DNA of 64,000 nucleotides from JAQVEM01 sp964601205 (GCA_964601205.1 CAZRML010000036.1:62001-126000), one strand, 5' to 3'; shown: positions 28,502-38,690, counted from the stretch's first letter. A program made the numbers and translations. The notes: generated from the letters alone by a model not told the origin.

Positions 28502-28577
28502 TGGTGGCGAGACGCAGAATTGAACTGCGGACACATGGATTTTCAGTCCACTGCTCTACCAACTGAGCTATCTCGCC
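28502..28577 (-). tRNA. tRNA-Phe (GAA)
   Basis: Cloverleaf with acceptor GGCGAGA/TCTCGCC, anticodon loop CTGAAAA (GAA at 34-36), GTTCAATTC T arm and encoded CCA. Last of five clustered tRNAs. Confidence 0.97.
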
Positions 28578-28593
28578 AGCCAATCTATAAAAC

Positions 28594-28670
28594 TGGCGGA
28601 GCTGACGGGATTTGAACCCGCGATCTCATGCGTGACAGGCATGTGTCCTAAACCGCTAGACGACAGCTCC
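28594..28670 (-). tRNA. tRNA-Asp (GTC)
   Basis: Acceptor GGAGCTG/CAGCTCC, anticodon stem CATGC/GCATG with loop CTGTCAC (GTC), discriminator G (an Asp identity element) and encoded CCA. Confidence 0.97.
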
Positions 28671-28686
28671 GCTTCACTAACAATTA

Positions 28687-28762
28687 TGGTGGGCGTTGCA
28701 GGGATTGAACCTGCGACCCCCTGCTTGTAAGGCAGGTGCTCTCCCAGCTGAGCTAAACGCCC
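28687..28762 (-). tRNA. tRNA-Val (TAC)
   Basis: Acceptor GGGCGTT/AACGCCC, anticodon stem CCTGC/GCAGG with loop CTTACAA (TAC), discriminator A and encoded CCA. Confidence 0.97.
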
Positions 28763-28770
28763 ACTCTTCA

Positions 28771-28845
28771 TGGTAGCCTGTAGGAGAATCGAACTCCTGT
28801 TGCAAGGTTGAAAACCTTGTGTCCTAACCCCTAGACGAACAGGCC
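28771..28845 (-). tRNA. tRNA-Glu (TTC)
   Basis: Acceptor GGCCTGT/ACAGGCT with a G1-U72 wobble, anticodon stem CAAGG/CCTTG with loop TTTTCAA (TTC), and encoded CCA. Confidence 0.96.
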
Positions 28846-28851
28846 ACTAAA

Positions 28852-28927
28852 TGGTGAGCCGTGAAGGGATCGAACCTTCGACACCCGGATTAAAAGTCCG
28901 GTGCTCTACCTACTGAGCTAACGGCCC
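28852..28927 (-). tRNA. tRNA-Lys (TTT)
   Basis: Acceptor GGGCCGT/ACGGCTC with one G-U pair at 2-71, anticodon stem CCGGA/TCCGG with loop CTTTTAA (TTT), and encoded CCA. First tRNA in the transcription direction. Confidence 0.96.
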
Positions 28928-28949
28928 TGCTAATTAAACACTGCAACAA

Positions 28950-28982
28950 AACTAAAAAACCAGAGCTTCTGGCTTTTTAGTT
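28950..28982. terminator. Bidirectional intrinsic terminator
   Basis: A 15-pair hairpin with one mismatch and a three-base loop: the CCAGA/TCTGG core is flanked by an A tract on one side and a T tract on the other, so it can terminate in both directions. It probably ends the YtxH-protein transcript and insulates the tRNA cluster. Confidence 0.75.
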
Positions 28983-29073
28983 GAATTAGCAAACGTAAAG
29001 TCTACTATAGTAAAAACCCATTGTCAACACAGATAACCGGGGTTAGTGAGGATAAATTCTGGTGGACATCCCT

Positions 29074-29373
29074 TCAGTCTCCATTCTTAATATTAGAGGA
29101 TACTTTACCGGCTTTTTCCATACTCTTATTTAGCAACTCCCCACCTATGACCTTCGCTTCAGCAATAGCGAATTTTCCTCTATCAGCTGCTTCCTTCAAC
29201 TTTTCGACAACTTTTTTCCTGGTTTTTAACCCTGATTGAGGAGCCAATAATAGCCCCAGTACATATCCCGAAAAAATTGAAACCAGAACAATTATCAGTA
29301 TATCAAATAAATCTTTAATACTGGATCTCTTCTCCCGGCTGTCTTCCATATCCCTGCTAACATTACTTTCCAT
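29074..29373 (-). CDS. YtxH-domain membrane protein
   Basis: A 99-residue protein with one membrane helix (about 23-43) ending in GYVLGLLLAPQSGLKTRKKV, the YtxH signature. A charged helical tail of about 50 residues follows. YtxH proteins are small stress-associated envelope proteins of unclear function. A GGAGGG ribosome site precedes the ATG and an intrinsic terminator lies about 90 bp downstream. Confidence 0.75.
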   Translation of the reverse strand: MESNVSRDMEDSREKRSSIKDLFDILIIVLVSIFSGYVLGLLLAPQSGLKTRKKVVEKLKEAADRGKFAIAEAKVIGGELLNKSMEKAGKVSSNIKNGD

Positions 29374-29495
29374 TTATAAAACCCTCCTCGGGTAAGGTTA
29401 TTTATTTCTTTATTATAAACTATTTAACACTTATATTGAACATATCAGTATAATTGGAATCAGCAATCAGTGTACACCATAAAACATTTAACCCA

Positions 29496-30365
29496 TTAAT
29501 CCAGCAAAAACCCTATAACCTCCGCCCAGCCCCTGTTCATAATTCCGTCGGCAATATATACATTATCATACTTATTAAGCTCACCGGATATATCTTCTTT
29601 GCCATCCAGGGCGTTCCTCATTAAAAAACAGTATTTTACTTCACCTGCCATTTTTAAGTCTTCAGTAGAATCCCCCAGGGCTATACAATTATCGGCGCCA
29701 AATTTTCTTATTTTTTTATCAAGTTTTATTCCCCCTGATTTATCAACACCTGCCGGTATTAATATATAAATATTCAATTTTTCCACATTAAGGTCTACCT
29801 TTACAAGTGATGATGAAAATCCATTATTAACCAGAACCAGACCTCCATAACCATTTCTTGCAAGCAAACTATTGGCTTTATCCAGATCTATTTCTCCAAA
29901 AAATACAGCATTATAATTTCTGTACCTGCTCCATTCTATCCTGCTTTCTATCTTACCCGGAAAGCTTTTCTTAAGAAGATCGATAATTTTTATTAAATCC
30001 CTGCCGCCATCCCCCGTGTCATAAACTGCTCCGCTATCATCAAATGTGGTGTAAACCTTTTCCCCCAGATTATAAATCAGCTCCGCACCGAGCTCCGCAA
30101 TATAATTTTTCAATCCCATCACCTGTGCGTTTAACCTTAACTGAAATCCATTCCTTCCCGATGCCAGCACAACGTCTAAGCCCTTGTGTTCCAGCCTGGC
30201 TAGCGATCCCAGCGCATCAAGGTAATAATCATTTTTATAATCTTTAATGAGGCAGCCGCTGCCATTTAACAATGTCCCGTCAAGGTCAGTGTATATGACT
30301 CTTAAATCTTTTAAATTTTCCTTTATCTCATTTTTGTAATCTCTAAAAAATTTATAATCTACCAT
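29496..30365 (-). CDS. HAD-superfamily (IIB) phosphatase, mannosyl-3-phosphoglycerate phosphatase-like
   Basis: A 289-residue HAD hydrolase with nucleophile and acid Asp27/Asp29 in IYTDLDGTLL, motif II LASGR and the C-terminal motif GDSTEDLKMA. A C2-type cap lies between. The family includes Cof-type sugar phosphatases, trehalose-6-P phosphatases and MPG phosphatases. No MPG synthase gene is nearby, so the substrate remains open. Confidence 0.72.
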   Translation of the reverse strand: MVDYKFFRDYKNEIKENLKDLRVIYTDLDGTLLNGSGCLIKDYKNDYYLDALGSLARLEHKGLDVVLASGRNGFQLRLNAQVMGLKNYIAELGAELIYNLGEKVYTTFDDSGAVYDTGDGGRDLIKIIDLLKKSFPGKIESRIEWSRYRNYNAVFFGEIDLDKANSLLARNGYGGLVLVNNGFSSSLVKVDLNVEKLNIYILIPAGVDKSGGIKLDKKIRKFGADNCIALGDSTEDLKMAGEVKYCFLMRNALDGKEDISGELNKYDNVYIADGIMNRGWAEVIGFLLD

Positions 30366-30658
30366 GTTTTACTTTCTATCTTTTTAAATAAATTTTATTT
30401 TCTGCCTGCGTTATTCCCTGCTATGTTACACTTGCCCCTATTCTTATATATCCTACATTTTACCGGCTCAAGACCGGGCCCATCAAAAAAACGGTACTTT
30501 AACCAGAGTAATTATAAAGTTATTTTCAGAATTTTCAATTTGATTATTGCCTTTATGTAAAAACCTGTCTTCTATTAATCATATTTAAGTATAGGATTTC
30601 TGCCATAAAACCCATATTTTTACGAATTTTAAACTGAAGTGTTTATTATCCTGAAGAA

Positions 30659-31783
30659 TCAGTGAAACTCAGAGCGAACTTTTATAAAATGCATAACATC
30701 GCTTTTTGTTATCATCCCTTTAAACTTATCTCCGGACATTACTATCAGGTGACCGAGATCATTTTTTATCATTTTCTTTATTGCCTCGGACACTTCCATT
30801 GAAACATCCACTTTTTCGTTTTCTGAAATTTTTCTTACCACATCTCCTGCCCTTAAATCAGCCCATTCCTCCCTCGGAATCTCTTTTACATCATTTATGG
30901 AAACAACACCTATAATTTTCCGGGTTTCCCTATCTTCCACAACCGGAAATCTCCCGAACCTGTATTTCATAAAATAATCATCTACAAGCTCCTGTAATGT
31001 TATATCCCCGGTTACATCTACAACATTCTGATTCATAGCCTCTTCCACTTTTATTCCTTTTATAGACGTTTCAAAAACAGTCTGGCGATAGCCCGTCTGG
31101 GCAGATGATTGCAAAAACCATCCTATAAAAGCAAGCCACATCCCGTTTAAAAAATTACCCGCGAATATAAAAAACACGCCAACAGCAATTATTGCAAACC
31201 CCAGCACCCTTCCTGCTGTTGATGCTATAAACGTTGCCCTTTCCAGGTTTCCGGTTGATTTCCATATAATTGAACGCAGGACTCTCCCGCCATCCAGCGG
31301 GTAACCGGGAAGTAAATTAAAAGCCCCGAGAACCATATTAATAATAGCCAGGTATTTAACCGGCTCCTCAACCAGAGCATAACCCCTGGTAAAAAACCAT
31401 ATAATGCCAAAAAATATAGCCAGAACAAAACTCGCAACAGGCCCGGCTATGGCCATGATGAACTCGCTAAAGGGGGTATCCGGTTCTTTTTCTATCTGTG
31501 CCATACCCCCGAATAAAAAAAGCGTTATCCTTTCAACTGGTATACCCTTTTTTATAGCAACCAGTGAATGGCTCATCTCATGAATTAATACCGAAGCAAA
31601 GAAAAGGATTACCGTAATAATAGTAATCAATGCCAGAGTTCCAGCGTTTAACGACGGAAGAACACCGGGGAAATAGAAAAAACCAAAATAATATGAAAAC
31701 AATGCGAATATAATAAACCAGCTATAATCCAGCCTTACCTCTATCCCGAAGATTTTAAACAATTTTATCGAAGACTTAAACAT
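30659..31783 (-). CDS. Site-2 protease (M50 family) with C-terminal CBS domains
   Basis: A 374-residue intramembrane metalloprotease. Zinc ligands His68 and His72 lie in IHEMSHS and the third ligand Asp164 in LLPGYPLDGGRV, between six or so membrane helices. Two CBS motifs (about 245-370) form a cytoplasmic regulatory pair that usually binds adenine nucleotides. This is the SpoIVFB/MJ0392 branch. No anti-sigma substrate gene is adjacent. Confidence 0.9.
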   Translation of the reverse strand: MFKSSIKLFKIFGIEVRLDYSWFIIFALFSYYFGFFYFPGVLPSLNAGTLALITIITVILFFASVLIHEMSHSLVAIKKGIPVERITLFLFGGMAQIEKEPDTPFSEFIMAIAGPVASFVLAIFFGIIWFFTRGYALVEEPVKYLAIINMVLGAFNLLPGYPLDGGRVLRSIIWKSTGNLERATFIASTAGRVLGFAIIAVGVFFIFAGNFLNGMWLAFIGWFLQSSAQTGYRQTVFETSIKGIKVEEAMNQNVVDVTGDITLQELVDDYFMKYRFGRFPVVEDRETRKIIGVVSINDVKEIPREEWADLRAGDVVRKISENEKVDVSMEVSEAIKKMIKNDLGHLIVMSGDKFKGMITKSDVMHFIKVRSEFH

Positions 31784-32049
31784 TTATTTATCCACTCCTT
31801 AAAATTCAGTCATAAATTTTATACCCTTATGCATTTTATTTTAACAGTGATTTTACACTAAAAACGGGGCCATTTTAATCCTACTTCATTATAACCTATT
31901 TATATTAAAAAAAAATATCCAGACGCCCGCCACAGTTATTATAATTAAATACTAATTATTGAACCCCGGCAAATATTATCTTTTTGCGGTATAAACAAAT
32001 CAATCTTAAAATATGATAAAATAATTACTTAAAAATATAAAATTAAATA

Positions 32050-32754
32050 ATGGAACTTTCTCAAATACTATTATCAGAAATAAAATTTGACCTTTCCGCT
32101 TTTACACTGGATATAATAATACCCTGCGCTCTGGCATTAATCTTTGGAGGCATAATAGGCTTTCAGAGAGAAAAAGCAGAAAGACCGGTGGGGCTCAGAA
32201 CCCATGCTCTCGTGTGCCTTGGCTCAACAGTTTTTACATTAATCTCATATACTGGATTTTCTTCAATTGATTATGGCACTGTGGACCCATCAAGAATAGC
32301 AGCAGGCATCGTAACAGGAATCGGCTTTATAGGTGCAGGGGCAATTTTCAGGCAGGGGACCCTGGTAAGAGGAGTAACTACTGCCGCAAGCATATGGATA
32401 GTTTCTTCGGTTGGAATGGCGCTTGGTGTTAAGTTATATTACCTGGCATTGGTAGTGACCATCCTGGGTTTTGTCACTCTAAGCATACTGAAATACTTTG
32501 AGGACAGATTGATAAATGTACCAAAATATTCGCTTAGGGTAACCACATCCTGCGATTTTACCGGTCTGGATAAGATAATAAATTTACTGAGAGAAGAGCC
32601 CATAGAAATAAAAAGTAAAAAATACAAATCCGATAGTGAAAACCATAAGAAAATTTTTACCATTACTTTTTCCAGTAAAAATACTGATACATCTACGATT
32701 ATAATTAATAAGCTGAGCAAACTAAAAGATATTGAAGAAATAAATATTTATTAA
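32050..32754 (+). CDS. MgtC/SapB family membrane protein
   Basis: A 234-residue protein. Four or five N-terminal helices carry the family segments GGIIGFQREKAERPVGLRTH and GIGFIGAGAIFRQG, and an ACT-like cytoplasmic C-terminus (about 155-234) follows. MgtC proteins modulate ATP synthase and phosphate or Mg2+ homeostasis in pathogens; the role in free-living bacteria is unclear. It is followed closely by the brkB-like gene on the same strand. Confidence 0.87.
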   Translation: MELSQILLSEIKFDLSAFTLDIIIPCALALIFGGIIGFQREKAERPVGLRTHALVCLGSTVFTLISYTGFSSIDYGTVDPSRIAAGIVTGIGFIGAGAIFRQGTLVRGVTTAASIWIVSSVGMALGVKLYYLALVVTILGFVTLSILKYFEDRLINVPKYSLRVTTSCDFTGLDKIINLLREEPIEIKSKKYKSDSENHKKIFTITFSSKNTDTSTIIINKLSKLKDIEEINIY

Positions 32755-32770
32755 ACCTTTAACATCAAAT

Positions 32771-33622
32771 TTGCATTATATAAATAAAATAAAAAAAATA
32801 GTCATAAATATATTGAGGTATCTGAAGAAGCTTTCAGAAAAATATATATCAGATGGCGGAATAATTATGGCTTCGTCAATTTCTTTTTACTTCCTTTTTT
32901 CTATTTTCCCCGTCCTGTTACTGCTTATTTCTCTTTCAGGTCTATTAATAGACACCTTTAATATCCATGCAACAATTCTTGATTTTATTGAGGAGAGAAT
33001 TCCAATTATATATAGTTTTACAGAGTCCAATATAACAAAAATAACCGAAAATAGAACCAGCATAGGAATAACCGGCTTTGTATTTTTAGCAATATCAACT
33101 ACTTATTTTTTTGATTCCATACAATTTTCCCTTAATAGAATTTATAAAACCAAAACCCAGAGAAAATTCTGGAAACAAAAAATCTTTGGCTTCATTATAA
33201 TAACCACGATATTTATAATTGTTTTATTATCTTTTCTTATATCCACGTCTTTCTTTTACCTGGCCAACAAAATAATGGATTTTTTAAATTTAAATGAATC
33301 AATATCATCACTCTTATTTAAGACTATATCCATTTTAATCGGGCTCATTCTCAATTTTGCTATTTTTAGTCTTATTTATTTTTTTGGAACCAACAGGAAA
33401 ACCCATTTTAGATATCACATATATAAAGGTTCCCTGTTCGCAGCAATAACATGGGAATTATCCAAGCATATCTTTATTTTTTACATATATAAATTCGTAA
33501 ATTTTGAACTAACCTACGGCTCAATTGGCTCAATAATCAGCTTCCTCCTCTGGATTTACATATCCAGCCTCATTCTTATTATGGGAGCTGAAATAAATTC
33601 AACGGATTTGGCACAGGGATGA
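32771..33622 (+). CDS. YihY/BrkB family membrane protein
   Basis: A 283-residue integral membrane protein with six predicted helices and the YihY signature: SISFYFLFSIFPVLLLLI near residue 37 and FLLWIYISSLILIMGAEINS at the end. Once annotated as RNase BN, the family is now regarded as a membrane transporter or virulence factor of unknown function. The start codon is TTG. Its last 4 bases overlap the Mut7-C gene, implying coupled translation. Confidence 0.85.
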   Translation: MHYINKIKKIVINILRYLKKLSEKYISDGGIIMASSISFYFLFSIFPVLLLLISLSGLLIDTFNIHATILDFIEERIPIIYSFTESNITKITENRTSIGITGFVFLAISTTYFFDSIQFSLNRIYKTKTQRKFWKQKIFGFIIITTIFIIVLLSFLISTSFFYLANKIMDFLNLNESISSLLFKTISILIGLILNFAIFSLIYFFGTNRKTHFRYHIYKGSLFAAITWELSKHIFIFYIYKFVNFELTYGSIGSIISFLLWIYISSLILIMGAEINSTDLAQG

Positions 33623-34080
33623 AATTTATTGCAGACATAATGGTTGGAAAACTTGCCAGGTACCTTCGCATGGCCGGTTATGATGTTTTATATGATAATA
33701 ACGCCAGTGATGACCGGATATTAAAAACAGCCCTCAAAACAGACAGGGTGGTACTGACCAGAGATACCCTTATGCTCACCAGAAAGGAATTTAAAAACGG
33801 AACCATAAAATATCTATTTATAAAAAATGATAGCCTCAAAAATCAGCTGGCGCAGGTTAAATCAGAACTTAAAATTCCGCTGAAACCGAATTTAATAAGA
33901 TGTATTGAATGCAATCAGAAACTTATGATAGTAAAAAAAGAAGATGTAAAAGATAAAGTTCCCCCCTATGTGTTTAAAACACAGAAAAACTTTATGTACT
34001 GCAAGAATTGTGAGAAATATTACTGGAGGGGTACCCATTATCAGAATATAAAAAATATCTTTCTGAGCCTGGAGAAATAA
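33619..34080 (+). CDS. Mut7-C RNase domain protein with zinc ribbon
   Basis: A 153-residue protein. The N-terminal PIN-like Mut7-C fold starts KFIADIMVGKLARYLRMAGYD, and acidic residues follow in NNASDDR and LTRDTLM. A C-terminal Cys4 zinc ribbon (CIECNQKL, CKNCEKYYWRGTHY) completes the family architecture. It probably cleaves RNA, but targets are unknown. Start ATG overlaps the preceding stop by 4 bases. Confidence 0.85.
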   Translation: MKFIADIMVGKLARYLRMAGYDVLYDNNASDDRILKTALKTDRVVLTRDTLMLTRKEFKNGTIKYLFIKNDSLKNQLAQVKSELKIPLKPNLIRCIECNQKLMIVKKEDVKDKVPPYVFKTQKNFMYCKNCEKYYWRGTHYQNIKNIFLSLEK

Positions 34081-34127
34081 TAAAAATGGTTTTTGAAGGT
34101 GAGACACTTGATAAAGAAAAATGTATT

Positions 34128-36092
34128 TTATAAATCCCCGTAATAGCGGTTTTTCTTAAGCTCCGCAAGTTCCGAATTCAATCTCTCCCACTCATGTATT
34201 TTAATATCAAGTTCTTTTTTTTTATCTGCGTATTTTAAAAACGGCAGATCTTTTCTGGAATCTTCATTCTGAACTGTTCCGGCCTCAAACCGGCTCGCAA
34301 GCTCCCCAAGTTCAGTTTCAAGCCGCTCTATTATATTTTCGCACTCCGCAATTTCCCCGGTTATTTTACGTAAATATTTATAAAATTCCTTCCTTTCGAG
34401 ATAAGTATTTTTCCCCGCACCGGATGGTTGCCCTCCTTTTTTACTACCGGTTTGTTTTTGTTTTATTTCAAGCTCGCGGAGAGATGCAACTTTTTTCTTT
34501 TCAAGAAAATTATTTATGCCCCCCATATATTTTTTTATTTTGTGGTCCTTAAATTCATAAACATTGTCCACCAGGCCATCCATAAACTCTCTATCATGTG
34601 AGGTCAGTATCATTGTGCCGGTAAAATTCTTAAGCGCCTGTTTGAGAATATCTTTGGAGCGCATATCAAGATGGTTGGTCGGCTCATCAAGCACAAGTAA
34701 ATTAAACGGTTCCAGCAGCAATTTTACCAGTGCAAGCCTTGACCTTTCCCCACCGGATAAAACTTTTACTTTTTTATCTATATCATCACTTCCAAACAGG
34801 AAAGCTCCGAGGAGCGCCCTTATCTTAACACCCGCATCAACAGGAGCAACTCTGCTGGTAGTATCAAGAACAGTTATCTCTCCATCCATCAGTTCATCCT
34901 GATTTTGCGCAAAATAACCAATCTTAACATTATGACCTATTTTGAGCTGACCATTAAAATCCAGGTCGCCAACAAGAATCCGGGATAACGTAGTCTTGCC
35001 TTCCCCGTTTTTACCAACAAATGCAATCCTTTCGCCCCTTCTTACCCCGAGATCTATGTCTTCAAGAACAGTTTTACCACTGAAACTCACTGACAGACCG
35101 GAAGCATCAATAACCAGGCTGCCCGAGCGGGGGGCGGCAGGAAACCTGATACGAATAGCCCTGTTGTCATCTTCATCTACACTGATGGGCTGAAGTTTTT
35201 CAAGGTATTTGATACGGGATTGCACCTGGCGCGCTTTAGTGGCCTTATACCTGAAGCGTTCAATAAATTTCCTGGTCTCTGCAATTTGCTTTTGCTGGTT
35301 TTTGTAAGTGGCCAGCTGTACAAGCCTCTGTTCTTTTCTCAATATGGTATATTTTGAATAGGGGACTTTATAATCATAAATTTTACCCCTCGAAATTTCA
35401 ATTGTGCGGTCTGTAACATTGTCAAGAAGAGCCCTATCGTGGCTGATGATAACTACCGCTCCCCGGTATTCTGATAGGAACTGCTCTATCCACTGGATTG
35501 AATCAATATCAAGATGGTTTGTCGGTTCATCAAGCAGTAGCAGGTCGGGGCCCCTGAGGAGGATTTTTGCCAGTTCAATTCTCATTCTCCATCCACCGCT
35601 AAACTCTTTTGTCTGTCTTGATAAATCTTCGGGCTTAAATCCCAGTCCTGTCAGCGTTTTCTCAATTTTCTCATTTATTTTTGCCCCGCCCAGCATCTCG
35701 ATCCTCTCATTCATATCAGACAAACTGTTAATTAACTTAAGGTAACCTGCGGAATTGTAATCGGTTCTCTTTTCTACTTCGCGATTCAATTCAGTAATTT
35801 TTTCTTCCAGCTCTATAACCTTAGAAAATGCAGTTTTCGCTTCATTAAAAAGTGTCCTGCTGTTTATATGTCTCATCTGCTGCGGAAGGTATCCCGTGGT
35901 CAGGCCCGGTGGTCTTTCAATAATTCCTGAATCGGTTGTCTGCAGGCCCAGGATAATTTTTAGCAGAGTCGTTTTACCGGCACCGTTATTTCCGACGAGT
36001 CCTATTTTATCTCCGGGATTTATCTGAAATGAAATATCATCAAGTAATTTACGACCGCCAAAGCTTAAATTTATATGACTAATTGATATCAC
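34128..36092 (-). CDS. ABC-F family ATPase
   Basis: A 654-residue soluble protein with two ABC cassettes and no membrane segment. Walker A GNNGAGKTT and GKNGEGKTT, signatures FSGGWRMR and LSGGERSR, and LLDEPTNHLD in both Walker B regions are intact; an arginine- and lysine-rich interdomain linker lies near residues 245-300. ABC-F proteins bind the ribosomal E site and relieve stalling or protect from antibiotics. It starts 3 bp after the clpB stop, so it belongs to the heat-shock transcript. Confidence 0.9.
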   Translation of the reverse strand: MISISHINLSFGGRKLLDDISFQINPGDKIGLVGNNGAGKTTLLKIILGLQTTDSGIIERPPGLTTGYLPQQMRHINSRTLFNEAKTAFSKVIELEEKITELNREVEKRTDYNSAGYLKLINSLSDMNERIEMLGGAKINEKIEKTLTGLGFKPEDLSRQTKEFSGGWRMRIELAKILLRGPDLLLLDEPTNHLDIDSIQWIEQFLSEYRGAVVIISHDRALLDNVTDRTIEISRGKIYDYKVPYSKYTILRKEQRLVQLATYKNQQKQIAETRKFIERFRYKATKARQVQSRIKYLEKLQPISVDEDDNRAIRIRFPAAPRSGSLVIDASGLSVSFSGKTVLEDIDLGVRRGERIAFVGKNGEGKTTLSRILVGDLDFNGQLKIGHNVKIGYFAQNQDELMDGEITVLDTTSRVAPVDAGVKIRALLGAFLFGSDDIDKKVKVLSGGERSRLALVKLLLEPFNLLVLDEPTNHLDMRSKDILKQALKNFTGTMILTSHDREFMDGLVDNVYEFKDHKIKKYMGGINNFLEKKKVASLRELEIKQKQTGSKKGGQPSGAGKNTYLERKEFYKYLRKITGEIAECENIIERLETELGELASRFEAGTVQNEDSRKDLPFLKYADKKKELDIKIHEWERLNSELAELKKNRYYGDL

Positions 36093-36095
36093 GAT

Positions 36096-38690
36096 TTATT
36101 TCTTAACCTTAAAATCCAGCAGTCTTCCTTCAGGACCGGTAACATCTACTGTTATCGTATCTCCTTCTTTTATCTCACCATTTAGCAGTTTCATTGCCAG
36201 TTTGTTCTGTACTTCATTCTGGATAACTCTCTTCAGCGGCCTTGCCCCGTAAACAGGGTCAAACCCTTCCTGTGCGATAAGTTTTTTTGCCTTATCTGTT
36301 ATTTCAAGAGAAAGCTTTTTCCTTTTTAAGGTTTCCTTTAAATTTTTAATCTGGATTTCAACTATTCCTTTTATTTCATCAATGCCCAGCCTGTGGAAAA
36401 TAACTATATCATCAACACGATTTAAAAATTCCGGCTTAAAATTGGCCTTCATTGCCTCTGTGATTCTTTTTTTCATTTCTTCTTCATCTTTATCGCCCAG
36501 TTCGGTTATCCACTGGCTGCCGATATTGGACGTCATGATAATAACAGTGTTTTTAAAATCAACCGTTCTTCCATGTCCGTCAGTTAGCCGCCCATCATCC
36601 ATTATCTGTAGTAATATATTAAAAACATCGCCATGGGCTTTTTCAATTTCGTCCAGGAGTATTACGCTGTAAGGCTTTCTTCTCACAGCTTCGGTTAGAT
36701 ATCCTCCTTCTTCATAACCAACATATCCGGGTGGGGCGCCTATGAGCCTTGAAACGGTATGTTTCTCCATATATTCAGACATATCTATTCTTACCATTGC
36801 TCTTTCATCGTCAAACAGAAACTCTGCCAGGGCCTTTGAAAGTTCAGTTTTTCCCACCCCTGTAGGGCCCAGGAATATAAAAGAACCAATGGGCCGGTTG
36901 GGATCCTGGAGGCCTGCTCTTGCCCTCCTTATGGTATTGGACACCGCGGTTATAGCCTCATCCTGCCCCACGACCCTCCTTTTTAGTCTGTCTTCCATAT
37001 GAACCAGCTTTTCAATTTCAGCTTCCATCAGTCTTGTAACCGGAATACCTGTCCACTTTGATACAGTCTCTGCAATATCTTCCTCATCCACTTCCTCTTT
37101 TAGCATTTTATTTTCCTTCTGGAGCTGTTCAAGTTTTTTATTTTCTTCATCTAACTTTTTCTGGAGTTCTAAAAGTTTTCCATATTTTAATTCCGCTGCC
37201 TTCTGGAGGTCAGCGTCCCTTTCGGCATGCTCGGACTCTATTTTCGTTTTTTCTATTTCTTCCTTCAGATTTCTTATATTTTTTATTATTTCTTTTTCCT
37301 GCTGCCAGTGGGCTTTCATTGAATTTGCTTTTTCTTTAAGGTTAGAAAGCTCCTTATTTATTTTTTCCATTCTTGAAATTGAAGCCTTATCTTTTTCTTT
37401 TTTTAAGGCCTGAATTTCTATCTCATATTGTTTTATTCTCCTCTCAACCTCATCAATTTCTGTAGGCATACTATCAATCTCAATGCGTAGCCTTGAAGCA
37501 GCTTCGTCTATAAGGTCAATGGCTTTATCCGGTAGAAATCTGTCAGATATATATCTATCTGAAAGTACTGCGGCGGCAATAAGAGCAGAGTCTTTTATCC
37601 TTACTCCGTGGTGTACCTCATATCTTTCCCTCAGACCCCTGAGTATGGAGATAGTATCTTCCACCGAGGGCTCGCTTATCTGAACAGGCTGAAATCTTCT
37701 TTCCAGGGCCGCATCCTTCTCAATGTACTTCCTGTATTCATCAAGAGTAGTGGCCCCTATGGCATGGAGCTCTCCCCGGGCAAGCATGGGCTTTAGCATA
37801 TTTGATGCATCAACAGCACCTTCTGCTGCTCCTGCCCCCACTACAGTATGGAGCTCGTCCAGAAATAAAATTATATTGCCTTCCGCCTTTGATATTTCTT
37901 TCAGGACCGCCTTTAATCTATCCTCAAATTCTCCCCTGTATTTAGAGCCGGCTACCAGGGTACCCATGTCAAGCGCTATCACCTTTTTATTTTTTAACCC
38001 TTCCGGGACATCACCCGAGACAATCCTGTTGGCCAGCCCTTCAACTATGGCGGTCTTCCCAACCCCGGGTTCCCCTATAAGAACAGGATTATTCTTTGTT
38101 CTTCTTGACAGTACCTGGATAACCCTTCTTATCTCATCATCTCTTCCTATAACCGGGTCTAGCTTACCTTTTCTTGCAACATCGGTAATATCTTTTCCAT
38201 ATCTTTTTAGAGCCTGGTACTTGTCCTCAGGATTCTGGTCCGTTATTCTCTGGCTGCCCCTGATATTAACCAGAATCTGATATATCCTATCTTTTGTTAC
38301 TCCAGAATTTTTTAAAATTTTACCGGCTTCACCATCACTCTCTGAAAGCGCTATCAAAATATGCTCGGTTGAGACATACTCATCTTTTAACTGCCCGGCC
38401 TCATTGAATGCATTGTTTAGAATATCGTTAAGCCCGGGAGTTATATATAATTGTGCTGCCTGCCCGCTTACCCTGGGCTGCTTTGCAATAAGATCATTTA
38501 CTTTACCAGATAAGTCATCAATGTTAATCTCAAGTTTTTTTAGTATAGGATTTATTATCCCTTCCTTCTGCTTCAGCATAGCGGAAAGGAGATGAAAATC
38601 ATCAATACTCTGATTCCCGTTCTCTGACGCTATCCTCTGTGCTTCTGACAGCGCCTCCTGCGCTTTTATGGTAAATTTATCTATTTGCAT
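36096..38690 (-). CDS. clpB: Protein disaggregase ClpB
   Basis: An 864-residue Hsp100. The N-terminal Clp repeat domain, AAA-1 with GEPGVGKTA, the long coiled-coil middle domain (about 400-530, Glu/Lys-rich) and AAA-2 with GPTGVGKTE are all present, and the length is that of full ClpB. It extracts proteins from aggregates together with DnaK. It follows the cbpA gene by 54 bp in the hspR-dnaK-hsp20-cbpA-clpB-abcF unit. Confidence 0.97.
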   Translation of the reverse strand: MQIDKFTIKAQEALSEAQRIASENGNQSIDDFHLLSAMLKQKEGIINPILKKLEINIDDLSGKVNDLIAKQPRVSGQAAQLYITPGLNDILNNAFNEAGQLKDEYVSTEHILIALSESDGEAGKILKNSGVTKDRIYQILVNIRGSQRITDQNPEDKYQALKRYGKDITDVARKGKLDPVIGRDDEIRRVIQVLSRRTKNNPVLIGEPGVGKTAIVEGLANRIVSGDVPEGLKNKKVIALDMGTLVAGSKYRGEFEDRLKAVLKEISKAEGNIILFLDELHTVVGAGAAEGAVDASNMLKPMLARGELHAIGATTLDEYRKYIEKDAALERRFQPVQISEPSVEDTISILRGLRERYEVHHGVRIKDSALIAAAVLSDRYISDRFLPDKAIDLIDEAASRLRIEIDSMPTEIDEVERRIKQYEIEIQALKKEKDKASISRMEKINKELSNLKEKANSMKAHWQQEKEIIKNIRNLKEEIEKTKIESEHAERDADLQKAAELKYGKLLELQKKLDEENKKLEQLQKENKMLKEEVDEEDIAETVSKWTGIPVTRLMEAEIEKLVHMEDRLKRRVVGQDEAITAVSNTIRRARAGLQDPNRPIGSFIFLGPTGVGKTELSKALAEFLFDDERAMVRIDMSEYMEKHTVSRLIGAPPGYVGYEEGGYLTEAVRRKPYSVILLDEIEKAHGDVFNILLQIMDDGRLTDGHGRTVDFKNTVIIMTSNIGSQWITELGDKDEEEMKKRITEAMKANFKPEFLNRVDDIVIFHRLGIDEIKGIVEIQIKNLKETLKRKKLSLEITDKAKKLIAQEGFDPVYGARPLKRVIQNEVQNKLAMKLLNGEIKEGDTITVDVTGPEGRLLDFKVKK

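Noticed and set aside
28377..28771. Two short minus-strand frames through the tRNA cluster
   Set aside because: They are translations of tRNA-Phe, tRNA-Asp and tRNA-Val sequence.
31784..32049. Mg2+-sensing leader upstream of the MgtC-like gene
   Set aside because: No M-box features or conserved stems could be recognised.
37723..38280. A 185-codon plus-strand frame inside clpB
   Set aside because: It is antisense to highly conserved ClpB sequence and has no family similarity that I recognise.
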